DNA of 20,073 bases, taken from JABMPJ01 sp964345005 (GTDB lineage Bacteria; Verrucomicrobiota; Kiritimatiellia; UBA8416; JABMPJ01). Position 1 is the stretch's first letter. Every line of letters starts with the position of its first letter. Both the position numbers and the translations under genes were made by a program. Positions 7,721-14,759 of the stretch are shown piece after piece. The notes beneath the pieces are model-generated. The model did not search any database. It was not told the origin of the DNA and was given only the letters and a program-made list of their open reading frames with translations. The stretch is taken from the NCBI GenBank assembly GCA_964345005.1, contig CAYFPQ010000059.1:1-20073 (forward strand), in the 5' to 3' direction.

Positions 7721-8529
7721 CCCACACCTTCTGGAAGATGCATGGGGCCGGAAACGACTTCATCCTCTTCGACGATCGGGCTGGCCGTATACCCGCCGAC
7801 AGACTTCCCTGGCTGCGGAGCATCGCCGCCCGCCGAACCGGCATCGGTTGTGAAGGCGTTATTCTTCTTCAACCGGCGAGTGACGCCGATCTCCGCATGC
7901 GCTTCTTCAATCCGGACGGCCATCCTGCAGAGATGTGCGGCAATGGGTCGCGCTGCGCCGCTCGGCTTGCCTTCGACCTTGGCATCGCGAGTGCTTCGAT
8001 GACGATCGCTACAGATGCCGGGATCATCCGTGCCACGGTCGAGAAGGAAACGGTCGAGCTTGCGCTCCCGGACCCAACCGACATCGAGCCCTACTTCGAC
8101 CTTGAGGTGGCCGGCCACCCCATTTCACTTGGGGCGGCGAACACCGGCGTCCCCCACGCCATGTTGGAGGTGGAGGAGGTGAAGGAGGCGCCCATCACGA
8201 CGCTGGGACCAACCATTCGTCATCACGCCCGGTTTGCGCCGGCGGGGACGAATGTCAACTTCGTGCAGCGCATCGACGAATCGCACCTCGCGATCCGTAC
8301 GTACGAGCGTGGAGTTGAGGCCGAAACAGGCGCCTGCGGAACGGGCGCCGCAGCAACGGCTGCTGTCATGGCTCTGCGAGGCCGGGCAGCATCCCCTGTC
8401 ACGGTTATCACGCCATCGGGCTACGAGCTGCGCATTGCTTTCGATACACATGACGACGCGGTTGACAAACTGACACTCGCCGGTCCGGCAGCCTACGTCT
8501 TCAAGGGAAGCGTTGAACTCCCCCAATAA
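7717..8529 (+). CDS. dapF: Diaminopimelate epimerase
   Basis: A 270-residue cytosolic enzyme that interconverts LL- and meso-diaminopimelate in lysine and peptidoglycan synthesis, without a cofactor. The two catalytic cysteines are Cys74 in EMCGNGSRC and Cys207 in TGACGTGAA, one in each half of the pseudo-symmetric fold. FWKMHGAGNDF at the N-terminus and NPDG (65-68) are also family signatures. The second-half motif ERGVEAETGACGTG has two residues between the usual ERGV and ETGACGTG segments. Length is typical. The ATG overlaps the prc stop codon in an ATGA arrangement. It ends 73 bp from the convergent RRM gene. Confidence 0.96.
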   Translation: MTHTFWKMHGAGNDFILFDDRAGRIPADRLPWLRSIAARRTGIGCEGVILLQPASDADLRMRFFNPDGHPAEMCGNGSRCAARLAFDLGIASASMTIATDAGIIRATVEKETVELALPDPTDIEPYFDLEVAGHPISLGAANTGVPHAMLEVEEVKEAPITTLGPTIRHHARFAPAGTNVNFVQRIDESHLAIRTYERGVEAETGACGTGAAATAAVMALRGRAASPVTVITPSGYELRIAFDTHDDAVDKLTLAGPAAYVFKGSVELPQ

Positions 8530-8602
8530 CAAAAGGACGCTCCGTAAGGAACGCCCTTCCGTTCAATTTCATGACGCGGACCTGCGTCCGCATCCATTCT
8601 GT

Positions 8603-8911
8603 CTACCAGCGGTTCTGTCCACCGAAACCGCCACCGCCACCGCCGCCGCGACGTCCACCGTCGTTGCGAGGGCGTGGCTGCGACTCGTTCACACGCAGCG
8701 GACGTCCCTGGAAGTCGGAACCATTAATGGCCTCGATAGCCTGGTCGGCTTCAGCGCGCTCAGGCATCTCGACGAACCCAAATCCCTTCGAGCGACCGGT
8801 CATGCGGTCCATGATTACGCGGGCCGATGTGACCGTACCGTAGTTAGCGAACAATTCCTGCAGGTCATTGTCCGTCGCCGCGTAGGGCAGGTTACCAACG
8901 TAGATATCCAT
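8603..8911 (-). CDS. Glycine-rich RRM RNA-binding protein
   Basis: A 102-residue single-RRM protein. RNP2 is IYVGNL (3-8) and RNP1 is KGFGFVEM (42-49); a Gly-rich tail with Arg occupies 85-98. Such proteins bind single-stranded RNA and in bacteria are often cold-induced RNA chaperones (for example cyanobacterial Rbp proteins); the role here is inferred. The ATG at 8911 is preceded by GTGAGGA. The leader of about 200 nt contains an inverted repeat (8929-8967) and an AT-rich palindrome (9049-9066), which may matter for expression. It is convergent with dapF. Confidence 0.93.
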   Translation of the reverse strand: MDIYVGNLPYAATDNDLQELFANYGTVTSARVIMDRMTGRSKGFGFVEMPERAEADQAIEAINGSDFQGRPLRVNESQPRPRNDGGRRGGGGGGGFGGQNRW

Positions 8912-8928
8912 CTATCCATCCTCACTCG

Positions 8929-8967
8929 TGTCATGATCTATACCTTTCCCATTCCTCTCCCATGACA
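8929..8967 (-). promoter_or_regulatory. Inverted repeat in the RRM gene leader
   Basis: TGTCATG (8929-8935) and CATGACA (8961-8967) are exact inverted repeats separated by 25 bases. In the mRNA they would form a hairpin with a purine-rich loop (GGAGAGGAATGGGAAAGG) about 20 nt upstream of the start codon. A regulatory role is inference; the loop is not the ribosome binding site itself. Confidence 0.35.
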
Positions 8968-9048
8968 CAAGGCGAAGTCCGGTGCCGACTATCTCTACTC
9001 AAGTCGCCGACGGAAAGCATGCATTATTCGGGATAACCCTGTAAACGG

Positions 9049-9066
9049 CTTTTTTCTAGAAAAAAG
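9049..9066. repeat. Perfect 18-bp palindrome
   Basis: CTTTTTTCTAGAAAAAAG reads identically on both strands. It lies between the C25-propeptide-like lipoprotein gene and the RRM gene, both on the minus strand. It could be an operator or a weak terminator for the pilus operon. The stem is mostly A-T, so it is not a strong intrinsic terminator. Confidence 0.6.
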
Positions 9067-9118
9067 AGGGCAGGCCGACGGAGAGAAGTAGGATGCAGCG
9101 GGCAACACAAAGCGAGAC

Positions 9119-9874
9119 TCAGGAGCCCTCGGGAACGAGAGCCCTCACGTACTCCAGCTTTGCTTTCAGACGATAGCACAGCCGCAATTCCTTCGTGATC
9201 GGGTTGTACTGAACCGGATTGACCACTAGACGCACCAGCTTGTTGGTACCCACCCACGCCTCCTGGACACGAACCACGTGAGAAGGAAAGAGGGCGTTCT
9301 GCCCGTAAATCTCGGGGGCACGATAACGCTCAATGACCGGCTCCGAATCCTCACGGTCCTCCTCGGTCTCCCTACGGGCACGGATGGCAGCCACATCGAC
9401 GCCTTGCGTCGCCGAGGCGAATGCTGCGTCTGTGACAGTGGGCATCAGGTTGTAACCTGCTCTACCGGGCAATACCCACGCGAGCCCACCTATGTCGGGC
9501 GATCCTGGCTGCCGCCTTGCCCCACCCCCGCGGACACGTACAATCATGCCGTCGGCTGTCTTGTACATTTCCGCGGCAGGATCCTGCAGGGAAATGTGAA
9601 AAATGCCCTTCTCGCGCTCCTCCGTCAGGGACACGTGGCTACGCCGCTTGCCCCGCCCCTCACCGGCATCGAGAGCCCGGCCCTCATATTCATCAAGTTC
9701 CGAGGGCTCGGGGGCAACCAAAACCGCTTGCGCAGGCACACCGGGTTGCAGGGCATCGCGAGCGTCGGTGTCGCCAGCCGGCGCATCTGTTTGTTCGCGC
9801 CGACAGCTCGCAAGCAGAACCGCCACCGCGATAGAGCAACCGATCACGCCCACAACTTTCCGAATTCCCATCAT
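9119..9874 (-). CDS. Lipoprotein with a C-terminal region like the C25 (gingipain) peptidase propeptide
   Basis: A 251-residue predicted lipoprotein. A hydrophobic signal (6-22) leads to the lipobox LASC with Cys24. The middle is low in family similarity and rich in charged residues. The C-terminal 70 residues, including IYGQNALFPSHVVRV, the VGTNKLVRLVVNPVQYNP stretch and KELRLCYRLKAKLEY, resemble the pro-domain of C25 cysteine peptidases, with its beta-strands and PVQYNP motif. No peptidase domain follows: the protein stops right after the strand that would lead into it. The Met at 9874 is chosen because GGAGAA lies 6 nt upstream. It follows pilB by 96 bp and may be the last gene of the pilus operon. 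It may be a truncated peptidase gene or a free-standing pro-domain-like protein. Confidence 0.6.
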   Translation of the reverse strand: MMGIRKVVGVIGCSIAVAVLLASCRREQTDAPAGDTDARDALQPGVPAQAVLVAPEPSELDEYEGRALDAGEGRGKRRSHVSLTEEREKGIFHISLQDPAAEMYKTADGMIVRVRGGGARRQPGSPDIGGLAWVLPGRAGYNLMPTVTDAAFASATQGVDVAAIRARRETEEDREDSEPVIERYRAPEIYGQNALFPSHVVRVQEAWVGTNKLVRLVVNPVQYNPITKELRLCYRLKAKLEYVRALVPEGS

Positions 9875-9970
9875 GCTGTTCTCCACAATCCCTCGACCAT
9901 GTACGTCACAAGAGTAGGTCAACGCCCCTGCTCACTCAAGGCGAAATAGGGGTACACGGCTCGCCACCCA

Positions 9971-11716
9971 TCACCCCCTCCAGTGCCGCCCCGGCCCTGC
10001 CGTTACACGCAGCACCTCGTCAATGCTCGTTTCGCCAGCCAAGACACGTAGCCATCCACACTGGCGGAGCGTTAGCAGCCCGGACTCAACCGCACACTCC
10101 ATCAGTCGGCCGCTAGGAGCGCGCTCCACGATGAGTCCACGCAATCTGTCGTTCATCACGACCATCTCGAAGAGACCGATCCGCCCATGGTAGCCCGTGA
10201 AACGACAGTCAGGACAACCGGTGCCCTTGTAGACATCTGTTTCCCGCACCTTCTCGCCAACGGAGCGCACCATCTGCTCTATCAGCGCCTGTTCCACCGT
10301 CACCGCCTCGCGACAGGATGGACACACCCGTCTCACGAGCTGCTGAGCAATAACCCCTTCTACGCTCGATGCCACCAGGTAAGGGGGCACACCCATCTCG
10401 ATCAACCGCGTTGCCGCACTCGCCGAGTCGTTGGTATGCAGCGTACTGAACACCAAGTGGCCAGTCATGGCGGCACTTGTCGCGATGCGGGCGGTCTCCT
10501 CGTCGCGGATCTCGCCGATCAAGACGACATCCGGATCGTGCCGCAAGACCGACCTGAGGCCTGATGCGAACGAGAAGTCGATATCGGTATTGACCTGCAG
10601 TTGCGTCACGCCCGGCATCCGGTACTCCACCGGATCCTCTATCGTTATGATCTTACGCTCATCGGTATTGATCCGCGCCAGGCTCGCATAGAGACTCGTG
10701 GTCTTGCCGCTGCCGGTCGCACCTGTATAGAGAATGATGCCGTGGGGCGAGGTAATGAGGTCTTCGATCATTTCCAGTTGTTCGCGGCCGTAACCCAGTT
10801 GATCCAGCTCCAGGAACGAGGATTCGCGATTCAGTATCCGCATGTTCGCCGCCTCACCATGCTCCGAGGGCAACACAGAAACGCGAATATCCAACTCGTG
10901 GCCATCTGCATCGAAAGCGAACCGCCCATCCTGCGGCAACCGCTTCTCGGCTATGTTGAGCTGTGCCATTACCTTGATACTCGACACAATCGCGCGTGCA
11001 AATCCCTCTGCGCCCTGGGGCAAAGGTACGGAAGCCATGACGCCGTCAATCCGGTAGCGCAGACGGAGCCCGGTATCAGTCGGCTCAAAATGGATATCGG
11101 TTGCCTCCGACGCCACAGCGTCCTTGATGATGGCATTCACGAAGGCCGTGATGTCGCGCGACTCGTGATCGCCTCGAACGCGCCCGGCGCCCCCCTCACC
11201 CCCAGCATCAAGTCCCGCAAGCGCTTCGATTCCAACCCCATAGTAGTGTTTGATACACTCAGTGATCTCGTGCGAGTGACACAGAACCCAGCGAATCGAA
11301 TGCCCAAGAACAACACGCAGCTCTTCCTCTCGTCCAATCTCGGCAACTGAATCGGTTGCCAACGTTACCGCTCCGCCATAGAGCCGCACCGGCACGACAC
11401 GGTAGTTCGCGATGATGCGGACCGAAACGACATTGACAGCCTGCTCCTCCAGTTCCACACGAGCCATCGAAACAACGGGAATACCAGTTGCCTCGGCGAG
11501 GAGTTCCAGTACGGTGGATTCATCCACCAAACCATCGCGAACAAGCAAACGATCAAACGGCTCCTTCAGCCACCGCGCCCGGTGCTGAGCCTGCTCGACT
11601 CTCTCGGCATCGAGTACGTCGCCCGCAACCAGCTTCTCGCCGATGCGCCGCGCAATCGTGGCTTCGCCGGGCAGCCGCCCTCCGCCCACTACGCCGATAT
11701 AGTCATCCACCTTCAT
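9971..11716 (-). CDS. pilB: Type IV pilus assembly / type II secretion ATPase PilB (GspE family)
   Basis: A 581-residue ATPase that powers pilus extension, or pseudopilus assembly if the system is type II secretion. The N-terminal N1 domain (about 20-165) contains the KEPFDRLLVRDGLV segment. The ATPase core has TDIHFEP (206-212), Walker A GATGSGKTT (332-340), Asp box TIEDPVEY (358-365), Walker B DVVLIGEIRD (396-405) and His box TGHLVFSTLHT (418-428). A zinc site of four cysteines (C465, C468, C501, C504) separates PilB/GspE from PilT. The Met at 11716 overlaps the preceding gene's stop codon in an ATGA arrangement; an upstream in-frame extension to 11944 lies within the neighbour and is rejected. 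Residues about 165-185 form a Gly-rich linker. Confidence 0.94.
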   Translation of the reverse strand: MKVDDYIGVVGGGRLPGEATIARRIGEKLVAGDVLDAERVEQAQHRARWLKEPFDRLLVRDGLVDESTVLELLAEATGIPVVSMARVELEEQAVNVVSVRIIANYRVVPVRLYGGAVTLATDSVAEIGREEELRVVLGHSIRWVLCHSHEITECIKHYYGVGIEALAGLDAGGEGGAGRVRGDHESRDITAFVNAIIKDAVASEATDIHFEPTDTGLRLRYRIDGVMASVPLPQGAEGFARAIVSSIKVMAQLNIAEKRLPQDGRFAFDADGHELDIRVSVLPSEHGEAANMRILNRESSFLELDQLGYGREQLEMIEDLITSPHGIILYTGATGSGKTTSLYASLARINTDERKIITIEDPVEYRMPGVTQLQVNTDIDFSFASGLRSVLRHDPDVVLIGEIRDEETARIATSAAMTGHLVFSTLHTNDSASAATRLIEMGVPPYLVASSVEGVIAQQLVRRVCPSCREAVTVEQALIEQMVRSVGEKVRETDVYKGTGCPDCRFTGYHGRIGLFEMVVMNDRLRGLIVERAPSGRLMECAVESGLLTLRQCGWLRVLAGETSIDEVLRVTAGPGRHWRG

Positions 11717-12300
11717 GAACCATTTCTCGGTATTCGACTGACTACCCCCACCCTCAACGGAAGCTCGGAGTCCTGGCCCACAGCCAGAACGACCCGCTCG
11801 GCCAAGATGCTCACTACACGCCAGCCCAATAAGGCTTCCCCCACTTTCAAGGTGTGCAACGCGCCACCCTCCACCTCTCCCACGAGTGCCACGCATGAAC
11901 CGTCTGTCCGGGAGACCATTCCCTGGTACATAACCCCGACCCACTGCGGCTTTCGCGTTTTCTTGGGCGTGGACGCAGGCTTCGGCTTCGGGGGCTCCGG
12001 CCTCACTTCCTCCTCATCTCTCTGCTCCATGCGGGCTGCCTCGCGCTCACGTTTCCGGCTTGCTTCGAGGTCCAGCCACGCTACAAGAAACGCCGACGTG
12101 AAAGGATCCTGGATCTGATCGGACGGTACACGCTCCCTGTCGTATCGCGCGGCCGACCCGACCGCGGGTACGCGTTTCACATGATGCCCTGACATCTCGA
12201 GCGCGGAGTCTTGGCGCGATCCCTGACGCAGAAGCATGACAAGCGCTATACACAGGACCAACAGCGCAGAGAGAAAGACCGCGCGCGCGTTGATCTTCAT
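11713..12300 (-). CDS. GspC/PilP-like pilus-system inner-membrane protein
   Basis: A 195-residue bitopic protein in the pilus operon. One N-terminal membrane anchor (8-25) is followed by a charged stretch (78-98), a Pro/Lys-rich linker (99-118) and a small beta-rich domain (119-187). The last contains WVGVMYQG, a VALVGEVEGGALHTLKVGE turn and GWRVVSILAERVVL. The architecture of anchor, flexible linker and homology-region-like domain is that of GspC and PilP, which connect the inner-membrane platform to the secretin. The assignment rests on architecture and position more than on motif identity. It could equally be compared with Akkermansia Amuc_1099. GGAG 7 nt ahead of the Met at 12300 decides the start; Met at 12327, overlapping the previous stop, is an alternative. 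Confidence 0.6.
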   Translation of the reverse strand: MKINARAVFLSALLVLCIALVMLLRQGSRQDSALEMSGHHVKRVPAVGSAARYDRERVPSDQIQDPFTSAFLVAWLDLEASRKREREAARMEQRDEEEVRPEPPKPKPASTPKKTRKPQWVGVMYQGMVSRTDGSCVALVGEVEGGALHTLKVGEALLGWRVVSILAERVVLAVGQDSELPLRVGVVSRIPRNGS

Positions 12301-12319
12301 GACCCATCTCCACAGCAAC

Positions 12320-13231
12320 TCAACCATCGTACCTGGCCTCCCTGCGTTGCTGTGCCAACCTTGTCCGTCGACCACGTTCCGCGCGAGGCCTACGTGCGCC
12401 AGGCGCATCCTCGCGGCCATTCTGAATGGGCTCAACCATACCGTTTCGTTCCAGGAAGAGGAAAGCCCCTGCAACGATCTCTGCCTCAAGCATGCGCGCA
12501 CCGTGTGTATCCAGCCGCTCCACACGTAGTTTACGTACCGCGTAAAATCTCCCTTCCTGCGACAGCAAGTCCAGGAAGCGAACCAAATCACTGAACGAGC
12601 AGCGCGCCACGATCCTTGTAGGAAATTCGATGGCCATCTCGGCTGTAGCACTGTCGATCACAAGGGCCGCAGGTCTTCCCGATTCGATGCGCGTTACCCT
12701 GGGCAGCTTCGCGTCGATTGCCCGCCGGATCAGTAGCATCGTCGCAGCCAGATGCCAGAGTCTCACTTCGGCGCGTTCTTCGGTGCCAATCGTTTCCGAA
12801 ACACCAAGATCCTCCGGCAGTTCCACCCCTGCAACGGCAGCATCTTCCAGCAGCTCTTCACGTGCCTCAAACAACGCCACCTTGAAATCAATGCGACCAT
12901 CCTCATAGGTAGGCAGCGATTCACGGATATCCTTGTGATCATGAAAGGTGTCGACGCGCTCGCGCAGGTGCTTCCATTCGTCCACCAGTTGGCGATTGCG
13001 GGCCGTCGCTGCAGTCAGACGCTCGGACAGCCCCCCATCCTCCATCCGTATCAGGAAAGCGGCCAACTCCTCCTCCACATTCAGGACCTCGTCACCGCAT
13101 GCCGCGATCTCGTCCTGCAGGGGATGGAGCACGAACGTCCACAGTGCACCGACGATGATCAGACAGAGCACGAATATCAGCACAACCTGCGCCCGCAACG
13201 TCCCGACATCATAGTGCATCACCTGACTCAT
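12320..13231 (-). CDS. PilO / Amuc_1100-like pilus alignment protein
   Basis: A 303-residue bitopic inner-membrane protein. A single transmembrane segment (13-35) is followed by a long coiled coil (about 37-96) and a periplasmic ferredoxin-like region. In that region ARCSFSDLVRFLDLLSQEGRFYAVRKLRVE is the typical PilO/GspM-like helix-strand unit, followed by MLEAEIVAGAFLF. The C-terminal 35 residues are Arg-rich and unlike PilO. It should form the alignment complex with the PilN part of the upstream fusion protein. Its position also corresponds to the Akkermansia Amuc_1100 pilus-like family. The ATG overlaps the pilM stop by 4 nt, and its own stop lies 20 nt before the Met of the next gene. 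Confidence 0.72.
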   Translation of the reverse strand: MSQVMHYDVGTLRAQVVLIFVLCLIIVGALWTFVLHPLQDEIAACGDEVLNVEEELAAFLIRMEDGGLSERLTAATARNRQLVDEWKHLRERVDTFHDHKDIRESLPTYEDGRIDFKVALFEAREELLEDAAVAGVELPEDLGVSETIGTEERAEVRLWHLAATMLLIRRAIDAKLPRVTRIESGRPAALVIDSATAEMAIEFPTRIVARCSFSDLVRFLDLLSQEGRFYAVRKLRVERLDTHGARMLEAEIVAGAFLFLERNGMVEPIQNGREDAPGARRPRAERGRRTRLAQQRREARYDG

Positions 13232-14754
13232 GGCGCCTCCAGTGCCATCTCAATCACGAAGAGACTGCAACCTGTATCGGCCCATCGCTCATCCCGTTCA
13301 GGGTTGGCCCGCAGCCGCTCATCGCCCAACAGGTCGGCATCCATGACGCCATCGAGCTCGTGCAAGCGCTCAATCATCTCGCCTACCGTGGAAAAGTCGT
13401 CAACAGGCGTATAGCCCTCGATAATGACGTTCACGACTCCTGCTCGATCACCCAAATCCAACATGCCATCGCCGCTTTGCATGTCATCGACAGGCGAGAT
13501 GTCGAAGTAGGCATCGGCGTCAGCAAGGAGACTCAGCCAATCATCAGGGTGTTTGGCTTTCGAGACCGATTGCAGCGCCAGACGGAGGACGTCGGCATTC
13601 TCCACAGCCGTACGGAACGGGGCGATGCGCATCGCCAACTGCTCGTTCAAACCCTCGGTCACACCCAGCTTCCGGTCCAGCGCATGGAGCCCGGCCAGCT
13701 CAACCTGCCGGAGGCGCAGATATTCCCGGTTCCACTTCAGCTGAAGCAATGCCCCACCGATCATTACCGTCACCACACCGATCGCCGCCAGTGCACTTAA
13801 AATCCAATACCGCTTCTGCCAGCGCAGAATCCGGGATTCGCGCAGCGCACGTGGCAGGAGACTGATGCCCGCCCCACCCCGCCGCAGCCCACAGGCTGCC
13901 AACCCTATGGCACGCCCATACCGTTCGACTTCGTCCATTAACGGCTTCCGTATCCACTGTGACAGCGAATGTGCTTGGAGGCCCGTCGCCGCGCCTACTC
14001 TATCTACAACACCTTCAGCCAGAGCGCCGCCCCCGCTCAGGACAATGCGCTTCACGGCAAAGGACGGGGTTGAGAAAGCGGCATGAAAAGACTCCAGGCA
14101 CGCCGCGAGCTCTTCAGGGAGCGAGCTCTGCCCCCCCGCCTCACCGACCGGCTCATTGGCAAGACATCGAGAAAACAGCACCTTGCTGCCGCGCCCCACA
14201 ACTACCTCGACACCGGCATGACCCACGTCAACGCACATCGTGGTTCCCGCGACCCCCTTGCGCCCAAGCTCATACACCGCCCGATAGAGCGCCATCGACC
14301 CGGGAACGATGTCCCCCACATCCTCTTCGCCCAGATCCGATAAAACCGAGACCGCGCGACCCACCGCATCGGCGCGCGCCATAGCCAACAACAAATAGCG
14401 GTGCCCCGCGCTGCGAAACACAACGTGATCAGCCGCTGTATCTTCCTCAGTCAGACCTTCTACGCGCTCCCGCTCGGCCGCTACGACATCCGCGACCGAC
14501 TGGGCACCTCCCTCGGGCACCTCAACCGCGTTCAGCATCATGTTCTTGCCCGAGACACCAACCACGCAAGGAACATCGGCGTGTCCCTTGTCGCTCATGA
14601 AGGCCGCCAGTATCCGGCGGCGTTCGGAGAGATCCTGCGGAAGGTGTACCCAGTCGAACTCACGCACGATAAGCTGGCCGGCAATGCGCATGACGCGCAC
14701 CACCTTCGCGGAGTGCGAGCCTAAATCCAGACCAACCATCTCCCTGTGAATCAT
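13228..14754 (-). CDS. pilM: PilM-PilN fusion protein of the type IV pilus alignment complex
   Basis: A 508-residue protein joining two normally separate subunits. Residues 1-295 are an actin-like PilM/FtsA-type ATPase: MVGLDLGSHSAKVVRV (6-21), a CVDVGHAGVEV phosphate-2 motif (174-184) and VLSGGGALAEGV (238-249). Residues 297-301 read ISLLP, matching the INLLP peptide that PilN uses to bind PilM. A transmembrane helix (about 316-337) and a PilN-like periplasmic region (338-508) with a coiled coil and a ferredoxin-like fold follow (VNVIIEGYTP at 441-450, then SLFVIEMALE). The cytoplasmic actin-like part should sit under the inner membrane with its PilN portion across it. It starts 5 nt after the secretin stop codon and overlaps the PilO-like gene by 4 nt. 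Confidence 0.85.
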   Translation of the reverse strand: MIHREMVGLDLGSHSAKVVRVMRIAGQLIVREFDWVHLPQDLSERRRILAAFMSDKGHADVPCVVGVSGKNMMLNAVEVPEGGAQSVADVVAAERERVEGLTEEDTAADHVVFRSAGHRYLLLAMARADAVGRAVSVLSDLGEEDVGDIVPGSMALYRAVYELGRKGVAGTTMCVDVGHAGVEVVVGRGSKVLFSRCLANEPVGEAGGQSSLPEELAACLESFHAAFSTPSFAVKRIVLSGGGALAEGVVDRVGAATGLQAHSLSQWIRKPLMDEVERYGRAIGLAACGLRRGGAGISLLPRALRESRILRWQKRYWILSALAAIGVVTVMIGGALLQLKWNREYLRLRQVELAGLHALDRKLGVTEGLNEQLAMRIAPFRTAVENADVLRLALQSVSKAKHPDDWLSLLADADAYFDISPVDDMQSGDGMLDLGDRAGVVNVIIEGYTPVDDFSTVGEMIERLHELDGVMDADLLGDERLRANPERDERWADTGCSLFVIEMALEAP

Positions 14755-14759
14755 GGGTT

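Noticed and set aside
10601..11350. A 249-codon open frame antisense to pilB
   Set aside because: It lies entirely opposite conserved ATPase motifs and shows no family features; high-GC antisense frames of this size are common here.
11717..11944. N-terminal extension of PilB to an upstream Met
   Set aside because: The extension lies within the GspC/PilP-like gene; the ATGA overlap at 11716 is the natural start.
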